Shown: positions 52,614-64,000 of the stretch, one piece after another
Layout of the letters: every line of letters starts with the position of its first letter
Numbering within the stretch: position 1 is the stretch's first letter
Assembly (NCBI GenBank): GCA_045837725.1
Contig: JBEWZL010000238.1
Location: 1-64,000, forward strand
Origin: Vermamoeba vermiformis
Taxonomy: Eukaryota > Tubulinea > Echinamoebida
DNA length: 64,000 bases
Direction: 5' to 3'
The notes under the pieces: generated by a model
Databases searched by the model: none
Told to the model about the DNA's origin: nothing
The model's input: only the letters and a program-made list of their open reading frames with translations
Translations under genes and position numbers: made by a program

Positions 52614-53120
52614 TTATTTCTTGAAGCGTGGCTGGTACATCTCAGCGTTGTCTAATCGCGATAACATGGCCTTGGCTTTTTCATCTTTCTCGCGCAGTGC
52701 TTCTAACCTTTGACGGTCTATAGTGTGGTTAGTTTAGTAGTGTGACAACAATATACGGAGGGAGTTCAAGCCTGTTGGAGTCTAACTCCGCAATGTCAAT
52801 CTGACACTTCGCTTACCTCGCTCTTCTTGTTTCCTATCTTCTTCAATATAGTAATTCTTCTCGGCCTTTTTCATGTCCTCTTTGGCCTATGCGCGTTAAT
52901 TATTAATCGAACGACACGAAAAGATCCAACAAATTTTCGCAAATTGCAATAAAATTCGGATAATTATCCCAGTAACACGTACATATATAGCAGCTATAAT
53001 AAGGCCTGAATAGAGCACTCCAAAAATTGCTAAATTTCTTGGTCGTCTCAAAAACTTTGGTAGCGTATCCAAAGCGAGAATAGTGCGCCAATGTGATTGA
53101 CCAGGCTTGGGCTGCTCCAT
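52614..53120 (-). CDS. Small single-pass membrane protein, 103 residues
   Basis: Three exons (52983-53120, 52817-52886, 52614-52717) join in frame from ATG 53120. The first 30 residues are soluble (QPKPGQSHWRTILALDTL), one membrane helix follows (LAIFGVLYSGLIIAAIY), then a highly charged helical tail (KEDMKKAEKNYYIEEDRKQE, ending NAEMYQPRFKK). This plan is common among small mitochondrial inner-membrane or ER proteins, but I do not recognise the family. A longer open frame starting at GTG 53171 was rejected in favour of the ATG. Confidence 0.75.
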
Positions 53121-53389
53121 AGTTAATATGATATGAACAATAACGAGGGTGATTGTTGCAAGCAGATCCACCGTGGTAGTGCTGAATTGTGCAATGATAA
53201 TTATTTTTGGTGAGTTCCGATCGTACCGAAGAGTTTGTTCCGCGCCTGCGAGTTAACAGTGATAACTGGTATGAAGTGAGTTTGATCGCAGTATGTAGTG
53301 TAAGGGTCATATTCGCGAATTCTTAGGTTGAAAGTGGGGTGTTTATTTCACAAGCTGTATTTACAAAAATAGAAGTGTGGTGTTTGCAT

Positions 53390-56300
53390 TTATTTCTTGC
53401 CTTTCTTTTCTTTGACGAGCGTGCGGTTGACAAATGTGAGACCAGCGCGCGTGTAACCAATGGTGGTAGTGGGCTGCAAGGTCTGGATCTGATGCACGGG
53501 TTTGCGAATATAATCGCGTGTCGGCCACACCAAGTGACCACGTGCAATACCGCGCGTGAGGAACTTCAAGAAGTCGAGCGGAATGAACCAGATGATGCAC
53601 CAGATCCACGCCACGAGCACGTAGCCCCAGCCCGAGCCACCAAAGTTGTTGACGCCGTTGTTGGGATAGCCACCGAGACCATAGGCGCACAGCACCGAGG
53701 CCACGACTTGCGCGAACAAGAAGGCACCGAGCACGAGCCACGAGGGGCGCTCAGTGTAGGAGAAGCCTTGCGCACGCGTGACAAAGATGACGGAGAGACC
53801 CGAGAGCGAGACCTGCAAGTAGATGAGGCCGCGGATGCTGTTCTGATCGAGCTGTGGCAAGCCAAAGGTGCTCGGCCAGAAGTCCAGATTGATGGTGATG
53901 TGATAGAGCACCAGCGTCGAGGCACTGAGGTACAGACCAATCACAATCGCCACCGAGTAGATTTCTTTCAACGACCACTGATCGGGCACGCGACTCGGCT
54001 TGACGCGGTCTTTGCTGATGGTCAACATGCAGCCGTCGTTGAGCAGCGCGAGAATGACAATGGCAATGGTCGGGAAGTAGAAGTCAAAGCCTGTCGTCAA
54101 CAGACCGAAGGTGAACACGACACGCACGGCCACGGCAATGCTGTACGTAGCGTAGTTCTTCATGCGCTGGAAGATCTTGCGACTGCCGATGATGGCGTCA
54201 ACAATCACACTCAGACCCGCGTCTGTCAGCACAATGTCACTCGCTCCACGAGCTGCGTCGGTGGCACCTGCGACGGCAATACCAATGTTGGCTTTCTTGA
54301 GGGCCGGGGCGTCATTGACACCGTCACCAGTCATGCCGACGACGTGCTTCATGCGCTGCAACTTCTTGACGATGGCGAACTTGTCTTCGGGGAACACTTC
54401 AGCGAAGCCATCAGCAGTCTCCACGAGATCGGTGACGGACATGCCGAACTCAGCACTGATGCGACGACGCGGCATGCGCAGGGCCTTGGAGGGCAAGATG
54501 TTCTGATTCATGCCTAACAAGCGCGCAGTCTCCTTGGCAATGGCGAGCTGATCACCGGTGATCATCTTGAGGCCCACACCCCAGTCCTTGATCTTTTCAA
54601 TCGTCTCTTTCGTGTCGTCACGGGGCGGATCGAACATGGGAATCATGCCAATCATCTCCCAAGTGGTGCCGTCATCTGAGCGCGACACACCGAGTGATCT
54701 GTAGCCGTGCTTGGCGAGCTCGTCAATGTCGTACTGAGCCTCGCTGCGGATGTTTTCTTTGTTCGCGGCCAAGTTGAGCATCACTTGCGGCGCTCCCTTG
54801 CTGGCCCACATCACCTTGCCGTTGTCGTCGCGCACTTTGGCAGCAGTTTTCTTGGAAATGGGATCGAAGGGCTGGAAGTTGACCATGTGCCAGTTCTTGA
54901 GGCGCGCAGTCATCTCTTCATTGCAGTGCTCGACCATGGCCATATCAATGCTGTCACCAGTCTCGGGGGTAGAAGCGAGGGCAGCGTAGAACAAAATCTC
55001 TTGAGGGTGCACATCGGGGTTGTAGCTGATCGGATCTGCCACGGTCAATTTGTTCTTGGTCAAAGTGCCCGTCTTGTCCGAGCACAGAATGTCCATGCCT
55101 GCGAGTTCTTCGACGGCAGTCAAACGACTCACAATAGCCTTCTTGGTGGCCAATCGTTGCGCACCAATGGCCATGGTGACGGACAGCACAGTCGGCATGG
55201 CAATCGGAATGCCACCGACGATGAGCACGAGCATGTTGTCCAGCGTGTAGCACTCGCTCAGACTCAAGCAAGGGGCACGACGCACCGCGAATTGAATGAT
55301 GAGCTCAATGGCGACCCAGGCAATGATGAGAATAATGCAGAACCAGCCCACGGAGCGCAACACGCGTTGAAAGTGACCGATCTCTTCGACGGAGGAGATC
55401 AAACTCGCTGCTTTGCCGAAGAATGTGTTGACTCCTGTAGCAGTCACAAGCGCCTTCATTTCTCCTTGTTTGGCTAAGTTACGGAAGAGATCAGTCATTG
55501 TTGATGAATTTAGGCTATTGAAATCGAAGTCATCAATATCACATACCAGTAGAGCCAGAATAGATTTCATCGCCCACGTGCTTGTTGACCGGCAAGGACT
55601 CGCCAGTGAGGGAGGACTGATCGACTTTGAGTTCTTCAATGTGACCCTCGCCCTCTTCACCGCTACTCAGCAGTACTGCGTCGGCAGGAATTACATCACC
55701 GAGTCTGACTACAATCACATCACCGGGCACCAGATCGGCGCTAGGAGTTTCTTTGCTCAAAACTCCGTCGCGATAACACTACAAAAAATCACGACGTCAA
55801 TACATGGTAATACTTAAATACCGAACACTAAGCACTCACTTTACATGTGGGCGTCAGTTGTGCTTGCAGGGCTTGAATGGCGCTGCCGCTCGAATACTCT
55901 TCCCAAAACGCTGAAAAATGGCGATTGATTAACACACACGAGTTCCAATGACCACTTTGCTAATATGATACTTACCAATAGTCGAGTTGATCAACAACAG
56001 CGCTACAATCAGAGCAAAATCAACGTAGTCCAACAAAATAATAGCAATAATGGCGGCTGCCTCCATGACCCTGAAAAGTCAAGATTAATACACGCAATAA
56101 TCAAAATATGATTCAAACTTACCAAGATAGAGGGTTCCACATATAGCTGAGGTATTTCAGGACCGGATTGTCTTCAAAAAAAATTAGAATTTCGCCTACA
56201 ATTTAATCAAAATTCTCGCGCGCTTACTTTTCTTAGTGGGCAAACTATTGGGACCAAATTTTGCAAGTCTCTCTTGCGCTTGGGCAGCAGTCAAGCCATT

Positions 56301-56907
56301 AGGAGTGCTTTCCAGATCTTTCAACTTTTTCTCAATTCGCTCTGCAGGACTTAGATCTTTGTCATGAGAATCATCGGTAACCAGAGTGTGAGTCTTCTTA
56401 TCGGCAGTTTCATCAGTCGCACCGATAGAGCTCTTTCTACGGAACAGTTTTTTCTTCTTGTCTGTCGGGAAGATCCGGGGTTTTAGCTTCCGCTCTATTT
56501 ATGGAACATCTATTCTGTTCAAACGATTACTTACGACCAGCGGGTACGGCGGGTTTGACGTCTTCTTGGAAGTCAGTATCGATGCTCTCGCGACCTTCCA
56601 AACTATCACGGCCTCCGCGTTCAGCAGATGGAGCAATTGCCGGCGACGCAAAGCCTCTCACGCCAGGCACCGAGCCTAAGCCACGCGTGTCGGGTCTCTT
56701 GCGCTGTCCAGTAATTGGCGTCATTGGTATTTCATTGCCAGCAGCCGGATGTACTTCAGGAGTTTCAACAGGCAATCGCTCGGTAGTAATAGGAGTTTCA
56801 GACCCACTACTCTCCGAGGACGACGATGAAGTTGAATTGGAGCGCGACTTAGCCGCAGCACTATCTGGGTGCTCTTCCGTCTGAGATGTGCTGCTGGAAC
56901 TTGACAT
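53390..56907 (-). CDS. Plasma-membrane proton-pumping ATPase (P3A)
   Basis: Multi-exon gene; the last large exon runs to 53390 and the first starts at ATG 56907. A Ser-rich N-terminal extension of about 125 residues precedes [20 protein letters not shown]. The actuator domain has [13 protein letters not shown], and an intron falls in YSGST/AKQGEM. The phosphorylation site is [11 protein letters not shown]; later motifs include [18 protein letters not shown] and the transport-helix NDGCMLTIS. It pumps protons outward and energises secondary transport; fungi, plants and many protists use this class, while animals do not. No plant-type 14-3-3 tail (YTV) is present; the C-terminus ends KEKKGKK. 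The long Ser-rich leader may be a regulatory region. Confidence 0.95.
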
Positions 56908-57218
56908 GATTGGATGTCTTTCAAAATGATAAAAAAAAAAATATCAAAGTTTTGTTGCTTATTTATACCTGGTAAACCTCGGGTATTATTGGTGGAAAAC
57001 TCGTCAAAAGTGCCTAAAGAGGATAAATTGTCGACCAGGGCAGGGAAATCTAACCGGAACTAAAATTTTCACGTGATCGTAACTCCTGTTTTCGAAGTAC
57101 CGCACACCCAGAACATTTAAACTCCGGCTGATTGGCTGAATATTACCCGCGGCCCCGAAATTTCCAGCAACGTGCGCACCGTTCGTCGAATCCACCCTAC
57201 GGAACCAGATCCCGACTG

Positions 57219-60200
57219 ATGGAGCAATCGAATAAACTCGAATCATGGCTCAAGTCACGTCTTAAGGCCCACAAAAAGAACAAGGTCAACTTAACAGGTG
57301 CATTACTTAGCTATGTTTACTGTCTTTTAACTATTGTTTAGCGTTTAATTTTGCTAAGTTGAATTTAATTTTTTCACTCGCTATTTAATTATACATGCCC
57401 ATCAATTATCTTGATTGCGTAATTCCAAAATTATTTGCTGAGCTACAAATTATTTTCTGTGCGATCCAATCCACGTTTAAAATAAGAAGCAGCGTAACTT
57501 CGCGAGACCTGATCATTGCCCAATTCGCCATATTCAATGGCCATATCAATCAAGCAGACAAAGCTATTTTAAGCTTAACTCTTAATTTTACAGAGAATGA
57601 CTTGAAGGAATTCAACGAGGCCTCTACAATCTGCCTCAACGCCATCGATCATAGTCCGAGCGAGAGGTATGTATATATTCTTTACGGCCGTATCTTCCGT
57701 TCATTTTCAGACCGAAAATATCAGGCGAGATCTACGCGCGTAAAAAAATAAATCATCACGAAATAGAATCAATTAGCCTAATTTACCGATCACGTGACTG
57801 ACATTACTGTGCAGTGTGATATGTGCAGCGATCAGTGGTCTCAACTACCTCGCTGCTGCACACGAAGAGTACCGCTCTCTAGCCTCGCTGCGCTTGATCC
57901 AAATCATCCGCGACAAGGCACACTATGGTCCGCGGTGTACTGGCACTGCTGTCAAGGGCGTGGCACTCCTCACGCACTGGGAGCACAACAGCCACGAGCA
58001 GCACAGTGCTGGACCCATGCCTGCCTCGCTGCTCGCACCACTCAGACTGCTCGCGGCACTGCTCACCACGGAATCGAATTGTTCCGCCGTGCTCGGAGCT
58101 CTCTCCGCACTCGCTCGGAGATTTCCCGCAGCTCAACCACCCATCCTGGCAGACCTGCTCTCGACATTCCAGGTCAGTTAATGGACACTTCGGCAGCACG
58201 GCTCATATTCTATTTTTAGCGCGCAATGAACAGCGCAGATCACGTGACTGTCGCACATTGTTTGGTGGCACTGGCACGCATCGCCCAGTCCAATGCACTG
58301 CTGCGACGATTGTGCGCGCAAGAGTGGATCAAGGTACGTGTGTCACGTGACTGACTGAATCACGTGTAGAAATCGTTAATCACCTGACACCGACCAACAA
58401 TTGCCTTATTTAGGCATGCTATCATCACGACTATCGCATACGACGTGGTGGCATCAAGAGTCTGGGTCTGGCGCTCAGTTCTGTGGGCAGTATCCTTTCA
58501 CTGAAAACAGCTTCTTGCGCTCTCCAATCACGTGCTCCTTAACTGATCTTTAGATGTGACGCGCGATGAAGTGCTCGAACAAGAGTGTTACATGCTCGCG
58601 ACCGATCTGCTCGTGCACGGCGGCAATGCTGAGCTGCAAATCACTGCCAGCACTGGTCCGCTCGTTGAGTACGTACCTTTGTGACACGTGTCATGTGCTG
58701 ATCTCTACTAACTTGTCACGTGCAGTGCTGTCAGTGCGCGCGAGGACGTGTCAGCAGTGCAAACAGCCGCGGTCAAGGCCCTGGGAAAGTTGTTGCTGGT
58801 CGATCACGGTGAGCTATTTATAGATATATTTGCCTTATTTGGACACTAATTAGTGCACAGTCACGTGGTGGCCGAAGATCATTCCCATATTTGGCGAGGT
58901 TCTCACGCAGAGCAAATATTCCGTGCGCGTGAAGAGCGGCGCATTGACAGCCCTGGCCCTGGTTGGTGTTGATCTCGGCGAGCACGAGCTGAAATATTCC
59001 GCCATCAAGCAGCTAGTCTTTGCCACTATTCACGGGGCCACTCACCTTGCACTTCAACGCGCTGCTATTCGTGCCTTGGCGCTGCTGGGTCAACGCCACG
59101 CAGATCTGGTACGTACTTGCCTTATTTGGAAGTAACATCGTCTGATTGGTCGCTTGCTTAGTATCAACTCGCCAAGAATTTAATTCGCGAAAAAATGTTA
59201 GCCGCGCCCGGAGTGTTGCCTAATATGGGCAATGCTTTTGATACGCGCGTGACGTGGATTGAAGAGTGGTGTCTATTAATAGCGCGCAGTCATCACACGG
59301 CACAAATGCTCTGCCGTTCAGTGAATTCACCTTACCATGCCGTGTCCATCACATTACCTGATTTGGTAACTCCCAATTTGATTCAATTTGCAGAGTTGAA
59401 TCTCGATCAAATCTCGGCGGAGATTGCGCAGTCGGAAGAATTGTTAGTCACGTGCTGCGTGTCATACAGCAGAGCGACACTTGACGCAGTCATTGCAGCT
59501 ATTTACGACCTCGACCTGTTCGATAACGAGCTGTTCATGAAAAATCTCAAACGACTGATCGCGCACTGCAACAAAGTCACGTGGATTCGACCTCCGCGCA
59601 GTGTACCTATTGACACGCACGTGACACTGCTCGAACAGATCGCGGAGTTGAAGACCTCTGTGCGGGTACGTTGAGGAGTTATTCCGCTCTACCGTGCATT
59701 GACCATTTTAGGCAATACTCGTGTCAGTGCTGCTCGATCCGACGCGATTAGACGCAGCGAATCAGATTCGCGAGGCACTGTGGTCAACGCGCACTCAACC
59801 GACCAGTCCGCTGATGGTGACAGGTGTCATTCGGTCACCTGCACCGCGCTCGCGACAGCTCAACTTGACTGGCCTGCACCCTGAATTGTTCCGCCTCTGC
59901 GGAGCTGCGCGCGAGATTGGAAGTCAACCGACTGCCACACCGCAGACTGGCCTGCTCGGAGCCCCTCCGAGTGATGAGTCACGTGGTGCAGTGCTCGGTG
60001 TCAGACTCAAGCCCACGCGCAATGACGCAGACGAGGGCGCGGAGGACGGAGGCTTGAGCTACTACAACTACGCCTCGCGCCTGCAAGCGATCATGAACGG
60101 CGTGATGCCTAATTTGGTCACTGACCAGGACGTCGCGCCTTTTATAGACAGTTTGAAGCCGCAGATGATCGACGACAATTCGGAGATATTTTTGGTACGT

Positions 60201-60669
60201 GTTGATTTTCACTGAACGAGCGGCACTGACCACGTGATCAGTTCAAAAAAGGTTATTATCCGTTGTGGGAGGCCACACTGGGCGGTGCAAATTTAGACCA
60301 CAACTTTCAGACCTACGAGGACATTGAGGTGATCTGGCGCGAGCTCGGCAGCGCGTGTCTCAAGTCGCTGTTCTGGCAGCCAGATCTGGGCATTCAAGGC
60401 TTTTCAATCATCAAACGCTTCAGCAAAGACTATCGCATCTCCATCTGGCTCGATTGGTACGACGAGAAGCTCTTGTCGAAAGTGCTGTAAGTGTTTGCCT
60501 AACTAGGAGAATGCATTGCTTACGGGCTAAAAATAGATCGCAACTGCCACAGAAGTTACGCGAGCGCAAGTTCATTTACAGACCCAATTTGAAGCGCATT
60601 ATGAAGCACGACTACAAACAGCTGAGCATTGCCATGCTGTCCGAACTCACCAACAAGCTCAACAAGTAG
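57219..60669 (+). CDS. Large HEAT/ARM-repeat protein, family unknown
   Basis: About ten exons from ATG 57219 (MEQSNKLESWLKSRLKAHKK). Exon 2 is best read from an acceptor before 57510 (DLIIAQFAIFNGHINQADKA). Most of the protein is alpha-helical with repeated Leu/Ala-rich hairpins, for example SLASLRLIQIIRDKAHYG, LLAALLTTESNCSAVLGAL, VKSGALTALALVGVDL and LALQRAAIRALALLGQRHADL, which are typical of HEAT or armadillo repeats. The C-terminal 250 residues are more globular (YEDIEVIWRELGSACLKSLF). Such proteins are usually scaffolds in trafficking or RNA complexes; I cannot name this one. The gene, introns and exons alike, is unusually rich in CACGTG and CArG sequences. It is divergent from the proton ATPase gene over 311 bases. 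Confidence 0.75.
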
Positions 60670-60844
60670 GGCACGTGTAGCGAGGCAGTAAATGTAATAT
60701 ATAAAGAGATATATAGCTCTGTTGTACTCGATGATGTCTGAGCGGAATTATAGCGGTGGTGTTACTAGTAACTGAACTATAGCACAAATCAAGTATTTAC
60801 TTCGGTTACTAATTTACATAATCATCGCACAGTCTATTTATAGC

Positions 60845-62825
60845 TTATTTCACCTCTTCACCGCTCTTCGGCGAGGACTTGGTTTCCTTATTTGGATCAT
60901 TGTCACGTGGCGAGGCAGGGATCAGTTGAATGGAGTTCACGCGTCGTTGTGGCCCCGAGCCAGTGCGCGCGTGTTTCAAATTGTTGTTGGAGGCTGCTTT
61001 GACGGGAGTGTTGGTCAGACTCAGACTCTGACTCGGCCCTGGTCGAATTTTGTTGATGTCACTCGAGGACCAGCGCGTCATGTTTGACAGCAAGTAGTCT
61101 TTTTTCAGCGCGGGGGATGGCACTTTGCCAGCGCGCAACTGTTTGGCGTGCATGTGATGTCTGTTGGGGTCAGTCAGTGGACTATATTGCCAAATTAGGC
61201 AAGTACATACTTAAATGAGAGATCTCGCTTTGCGCGCAGGAGAGGCATGCGCTGCATCACCCAGGACAGTGGCATTTGTTCGAGTTTTTCCGCGGTGAAG
61301 TCGCTCTTGACCGTCGGGAACAAGAGTTTTTCCTTGATGGAGATCAGCACGTCGTCCATGTAGTCTAAATTTAGCTTCTGAGTGGTCGCATCGATCGTGC
61401 TGGCATCTATTTTTGGCGCATGCTTTAATGTGCGGGCACGTGGAGTGTGTGGCACTGTGTCACTCGATATACTACCGCGACGGAAATTGCCTGTTGACAG
61501 GTGTCACTTGTCAGCACGTGTTTCACTGAATCAAAATGTCACTTACCGATCTGTGACACGCTGTTTGACACGCGTCGAGCCTTATTTGGAGTAGTGCCTT
61601 TGATGCTGCGTGGTGACTCGCTCTCCTCCGAAGTGCTATTATTAGTGCTGCTATTATTAGCACTCGAGTTGATCGTGCTCGGTGGTCGCGCGCGCTTTGA
61701 ACTTCTCTTTTTGAGTGTGCGCTTCTTGTCTTTGCTCGCGTTCTTTTCACTGCCATTTTTGTCTTTGCCGATGTTCGAGTCGGTGGCACTCGCACCCACC
61801 ACCGCGCCAGTGCTGTTGACAATCTCGCGCGGACTGGTGTTATTTTTAGCGCGCGGACTGGTGTTATTTTTGGCGCGCGGACTGGTGTCATTTTTAGCGC
61901 GGGGACTGTTCCGCGGACTGATCTGGTCACGTGGACTGATTTGATCACGTGGACTGTTCGGTGCGCCGCTGCTATTATTAGCGCGGGGACTGATCACGTG
62001 CTCGATCAGGGCGTGACTGCTGCCCACTGAGCGCGTGTGCCGATGTCGACCAGTGCGTGGCGAGCGCGGACTGACTGGCAGAGGTGGCACTTTGACACGT
62101 GGTGTCACTGGCTCATCACTGATGGGTGGTGTGGCGGTGTCAGCTGTTTGACACGTGTCACTTGAGGTATTGAGCGTTGTGTTTATTGAACTGTCGTCGG
62201 AATTATTTGTGTTGGTGCTATTAATAGTCGCAGCTGCCTCCGTGTTCTGTGTTGTTCCGCTGTCCAGTGATGGTGTCGATTGAATTGTTCCGCTGTCATT
62301 GGCTGGTGGATGTGTGGACACTGCAGCAGTCTCTGTTTGACGCGTGTCATTTGCTGTGTTGGGAGTTGAATTCTCCGCAGTCCCAGAGCTCGGATCAGGC
62401 TCCGACGCTGTGACGGAGATTGGTCCCGCACTGAATTCGGGTTCGGGTTCCCGAATTTCCTCTTCGGGCACTGGCTGTGCGAGCAGGGCTGTGATCTCGT
62501 TCAGTGAAAATGAACGCGTCAGACCACGTGATCGACGATCTCCCGGTGTATCTGCTCGCACTTCCGGACTCGGGACCGGTGTGTTGGCGATATTTCCTAT
62601 TTTGGAAGTGCTATTATTAGCCCCACCGCGTGCAGTTTTGGGAGCTTTGTCGCTGTTGTTGACAGCAGTGCTGGGCTCTTTGATGTCCGCTTTGATGAGC
62701 GAGAACAGCGCCTTGTTGAAGGTGTCGCCCGTGCGACTCGTGCCACGTGACTTGGACATCTCGTTCATGAATGTCACCGACCACTTGGCAGTCGGATCTA
62801 CTTTTTTCTTCTCTCCAAACGACAT
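60845..62825 (-). CDS. Low-complexity Ser/Asn/Arg-rich protein, family unknown
   Basis: Three exons (61547-62825, 61211-61490, 60845-61160) join in frame to 624 residues from ATG 62825. The first 50 residues look folded (MSFGEKKKVDPTAKWSVTF, KALFSLIKADIKE). A long Ser/Thr/Asn region contains many SPR motifs (ISPRDQISPR, TSPRAKNN repeated). A conserved-looking C-terminal patch follows: LNLDYMDDVLISIKEKLLF, EKLEQMPLSWVMQRMPLLRA. The repeated Ser-Pro-Arg sites suggest a substrate of proline-directed or basophilic kinases. I do not recognise a family. The gene is convergent with the HEAT-repeat gene, with 175 bases between stops. Confidence 0.7.
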
Positions 62826-63898
62826 GATGTATGTGAACTGAGTTCAGTATATATTTATATGCCTAATGTTGAGTAGTGTAATCAATTGGCGCAGTGGACT
62901 TGATGATCTGAAAATTAAACGGAGCGGTTAGTTAAGACTCGGAGGAAATAGGGAAATTAAGGACTCGAAAGTACTCCATTAGTAGTTATATCAAATACGT
63001 ATAATATGATTTGTATGGAAATTTAATCCACATTCAATCAATATTGAATCTCGATCTAAAATGTCAAATTGAATAATGCAATTCTGGACCGCGCAACGAC
63101 TGAATTATTGTTATAATTATAGTGTATATTATTATTAAGATCTAGCATTGCAAATAAACTTAAAGAGTGATTAGGCGTTATTAAATTATTACCTCTTTTC
63201 GACCGCGTGACACTTTGAGTGGAATTCGAGCCAATAGACAGTGAATAATATAGCTACACAATACTCCTCGAGTCTAGTAATAGCTGTGCACTGAATTCAA
63301 AATTCCAGATCGAGTCCACGGAAGTGGGTTTCGAAATTGAGCCGTGAAGCACAGAGTAATGGCAATGCGTTAATACACCGCGTTGAATATCTTCAGTGCC
63401 GCAGAGCTGTTTGAATGCCGCACAACGAATGCAATAATCAGCTGTTGGACCAGCGCACTTTTGACGTGACACGCGAGTTGACATTTGACCAGGCAGATTC
63501 AACGCACTTAGTGGTGAATTATGAGGAGATGTATCTCATGCACACTAGCACCGATGAATGAATACACTTGGCATCAGCATTAGGAATGAAGACGGATTCG
63601 CCACTTTTCGTTTCCGTCAACTGGTCGCACGCTTGCAATCAGTAGTGACCAGAATCAGGGTACGAATTGAACCTCACTGTTGTGCGAGTGCAGCCTCAAC
63701 AGACAACAGTGACGCGACTGACACCTTACAGAAGCACGAAGAAAGTTCGAGGGAGAGTTCCGCGCCCAAGAAACAGAATCAGCGACTGTTGTGCGCGGTG
63801 TGTTTACGTGTCGTGCGTGTCGATCATCACAACTCCTCATATCACATCAAATAGCTCGTACATGTATTGAGACAGATCAGATCTGATTATTCAACACA
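62826..63898. other. Spacer, no confident gene
   Basis: About 1.07 kb. Short open frames occur at 63254-63502 (minus; its first true ATG is 63484) and 63558-63854 (plus, ATG), but neither shows family motifs, splice context or neighbouring exons. The interval must hold the promoters of the genes at 62825 (minus) and 63899 (plus). Confidence 0.5.
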
Positions 63899-63992
63899 AT
63901 GAAATTCGTATTCAGCATGCGCGGCATTCAAAGGCCATCAATAGCTGCATATTGTATATTAGTATCACTATTATTGGGTGCTACTGCCACAG
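63899..63992 (+). CDS. First exon of a secreted or membrane protein, cut by window end
   Basis: ATG 63899 opens MKFVFSMRGIQRPS followed by a hydrophobic stretch (AYCILVSLLLGATAT), a good signal peptide. At 63993 the sequence gtaaat is a plausible donor after one base of the next codon, the same phase-1 junction seen in several other first exons here. The rest lies beyond the window. Only export can be inferred. Confidence 0.55.
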
Positions 63993-64000
63993 GTAAATAC

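Noticed and set aside
53339-54517. 392-codon open frame on the plus strand
   Set aside because: Antisense to the proton ATPase; charged, repetitive composition typical of a shadow frame.
63254-63854. Two short frames left of the final exon
   Set aside because: No family motifs, no splice partners; composition gives no support for coding.
1-64000. tRNA, rRNA or CRISPR features
   Set aside because: I looked for T-loop boxes (GGTTCGA-type) paired with acceptor stems and for regular spacer arrays, and found none I could support by eye; a tRNAscan or Infernal run could still find some.

Overview
The window is nuclear DNA of a eukaryote, probably a unicellular one. Almost every recognisable protein gene is cut by short spliceosomal introns of about 45-120 bases, genes are tightly packed on both strands, and the recognisable set is eukaryotic: prefoldin 5, the mRNA decapping scaffold EDC4, a PPIL1-type cyclophilin, transgelin/calponin, METTL17/Rsm22, mevalonate diphosphate decarboxylase and a bromodomain protein. 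A P3A plasma-membrane proton ATPase together with transgelin and EDC4 points to a protist near Amorphea (for example an amoebozoan), but I cannot name the organism from this sequence alone.

Layout. 0.3-1.6 kb: an intron-containing gene with a possible Fpg/Nei-like H2TH segment, followed by a 30-base minisatellite. 2-6.5 kb: gene-poor, transposon-derived DNA (a chromodomain fossil, a 0.4 kb inverted-repeat element, short dispersed repeats). 6.6-31.7 kb: an AT-rich accessory block that reads as a biosynthetic gene cluster. In order it holds an FkbH-like HAD enzyme, a DMATS-type prenyltransferase fragment overlapping a UDP-glycosyltransferase, a seven-helix membrane protein, two GMC oxidoreductases flanking an ABC half-transporter, a berberine-bridge-type FAD oxidase, a cytochrome P450, a beta4-galactosyltransferase-like enzyme, GT8 and GT32 glycosyltransferases, a Cys-rich membrane protein, a sterol-glucosyltransferase-like enzyme, a flavin monooxygenase and a polysaccharide pyruvyltransferase. 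31.7-35.7 kb: repeat-rich spacer. 35.7-64 kb: denser housekeeping genes of visibly higher GC.

How the cluster may work (inference): the P450, FMO, FAD oxidase and GMC enzymes would oxidise a lipophilic or aromatic scaffold; the five glycosyltransferases and the pyruvyltransferase would decorate it; the FkbH protein could activate a glyceryl or similar C3 unit; the ABC transporter would export or compartmentalise the product. No polyketide synthase, NRPS or terpene cyclase lies in the window, so the scaffold enzyme is elsewhere or the substrate is a lipid or sterol. Many cluster genes are divergent pairs sharing 110-240 base promoters. A transposon inside the cluster carries a 152-base copy, with no difference that I can see, of an exon of the sterol-glucosyltransferase gene.

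The right side (57-63 kb) is striking for its density of CACGTG palindromes and CArG-box sequences. Exon joins given below were inferred by eye from splice consensus and reading frame; no searches were run.
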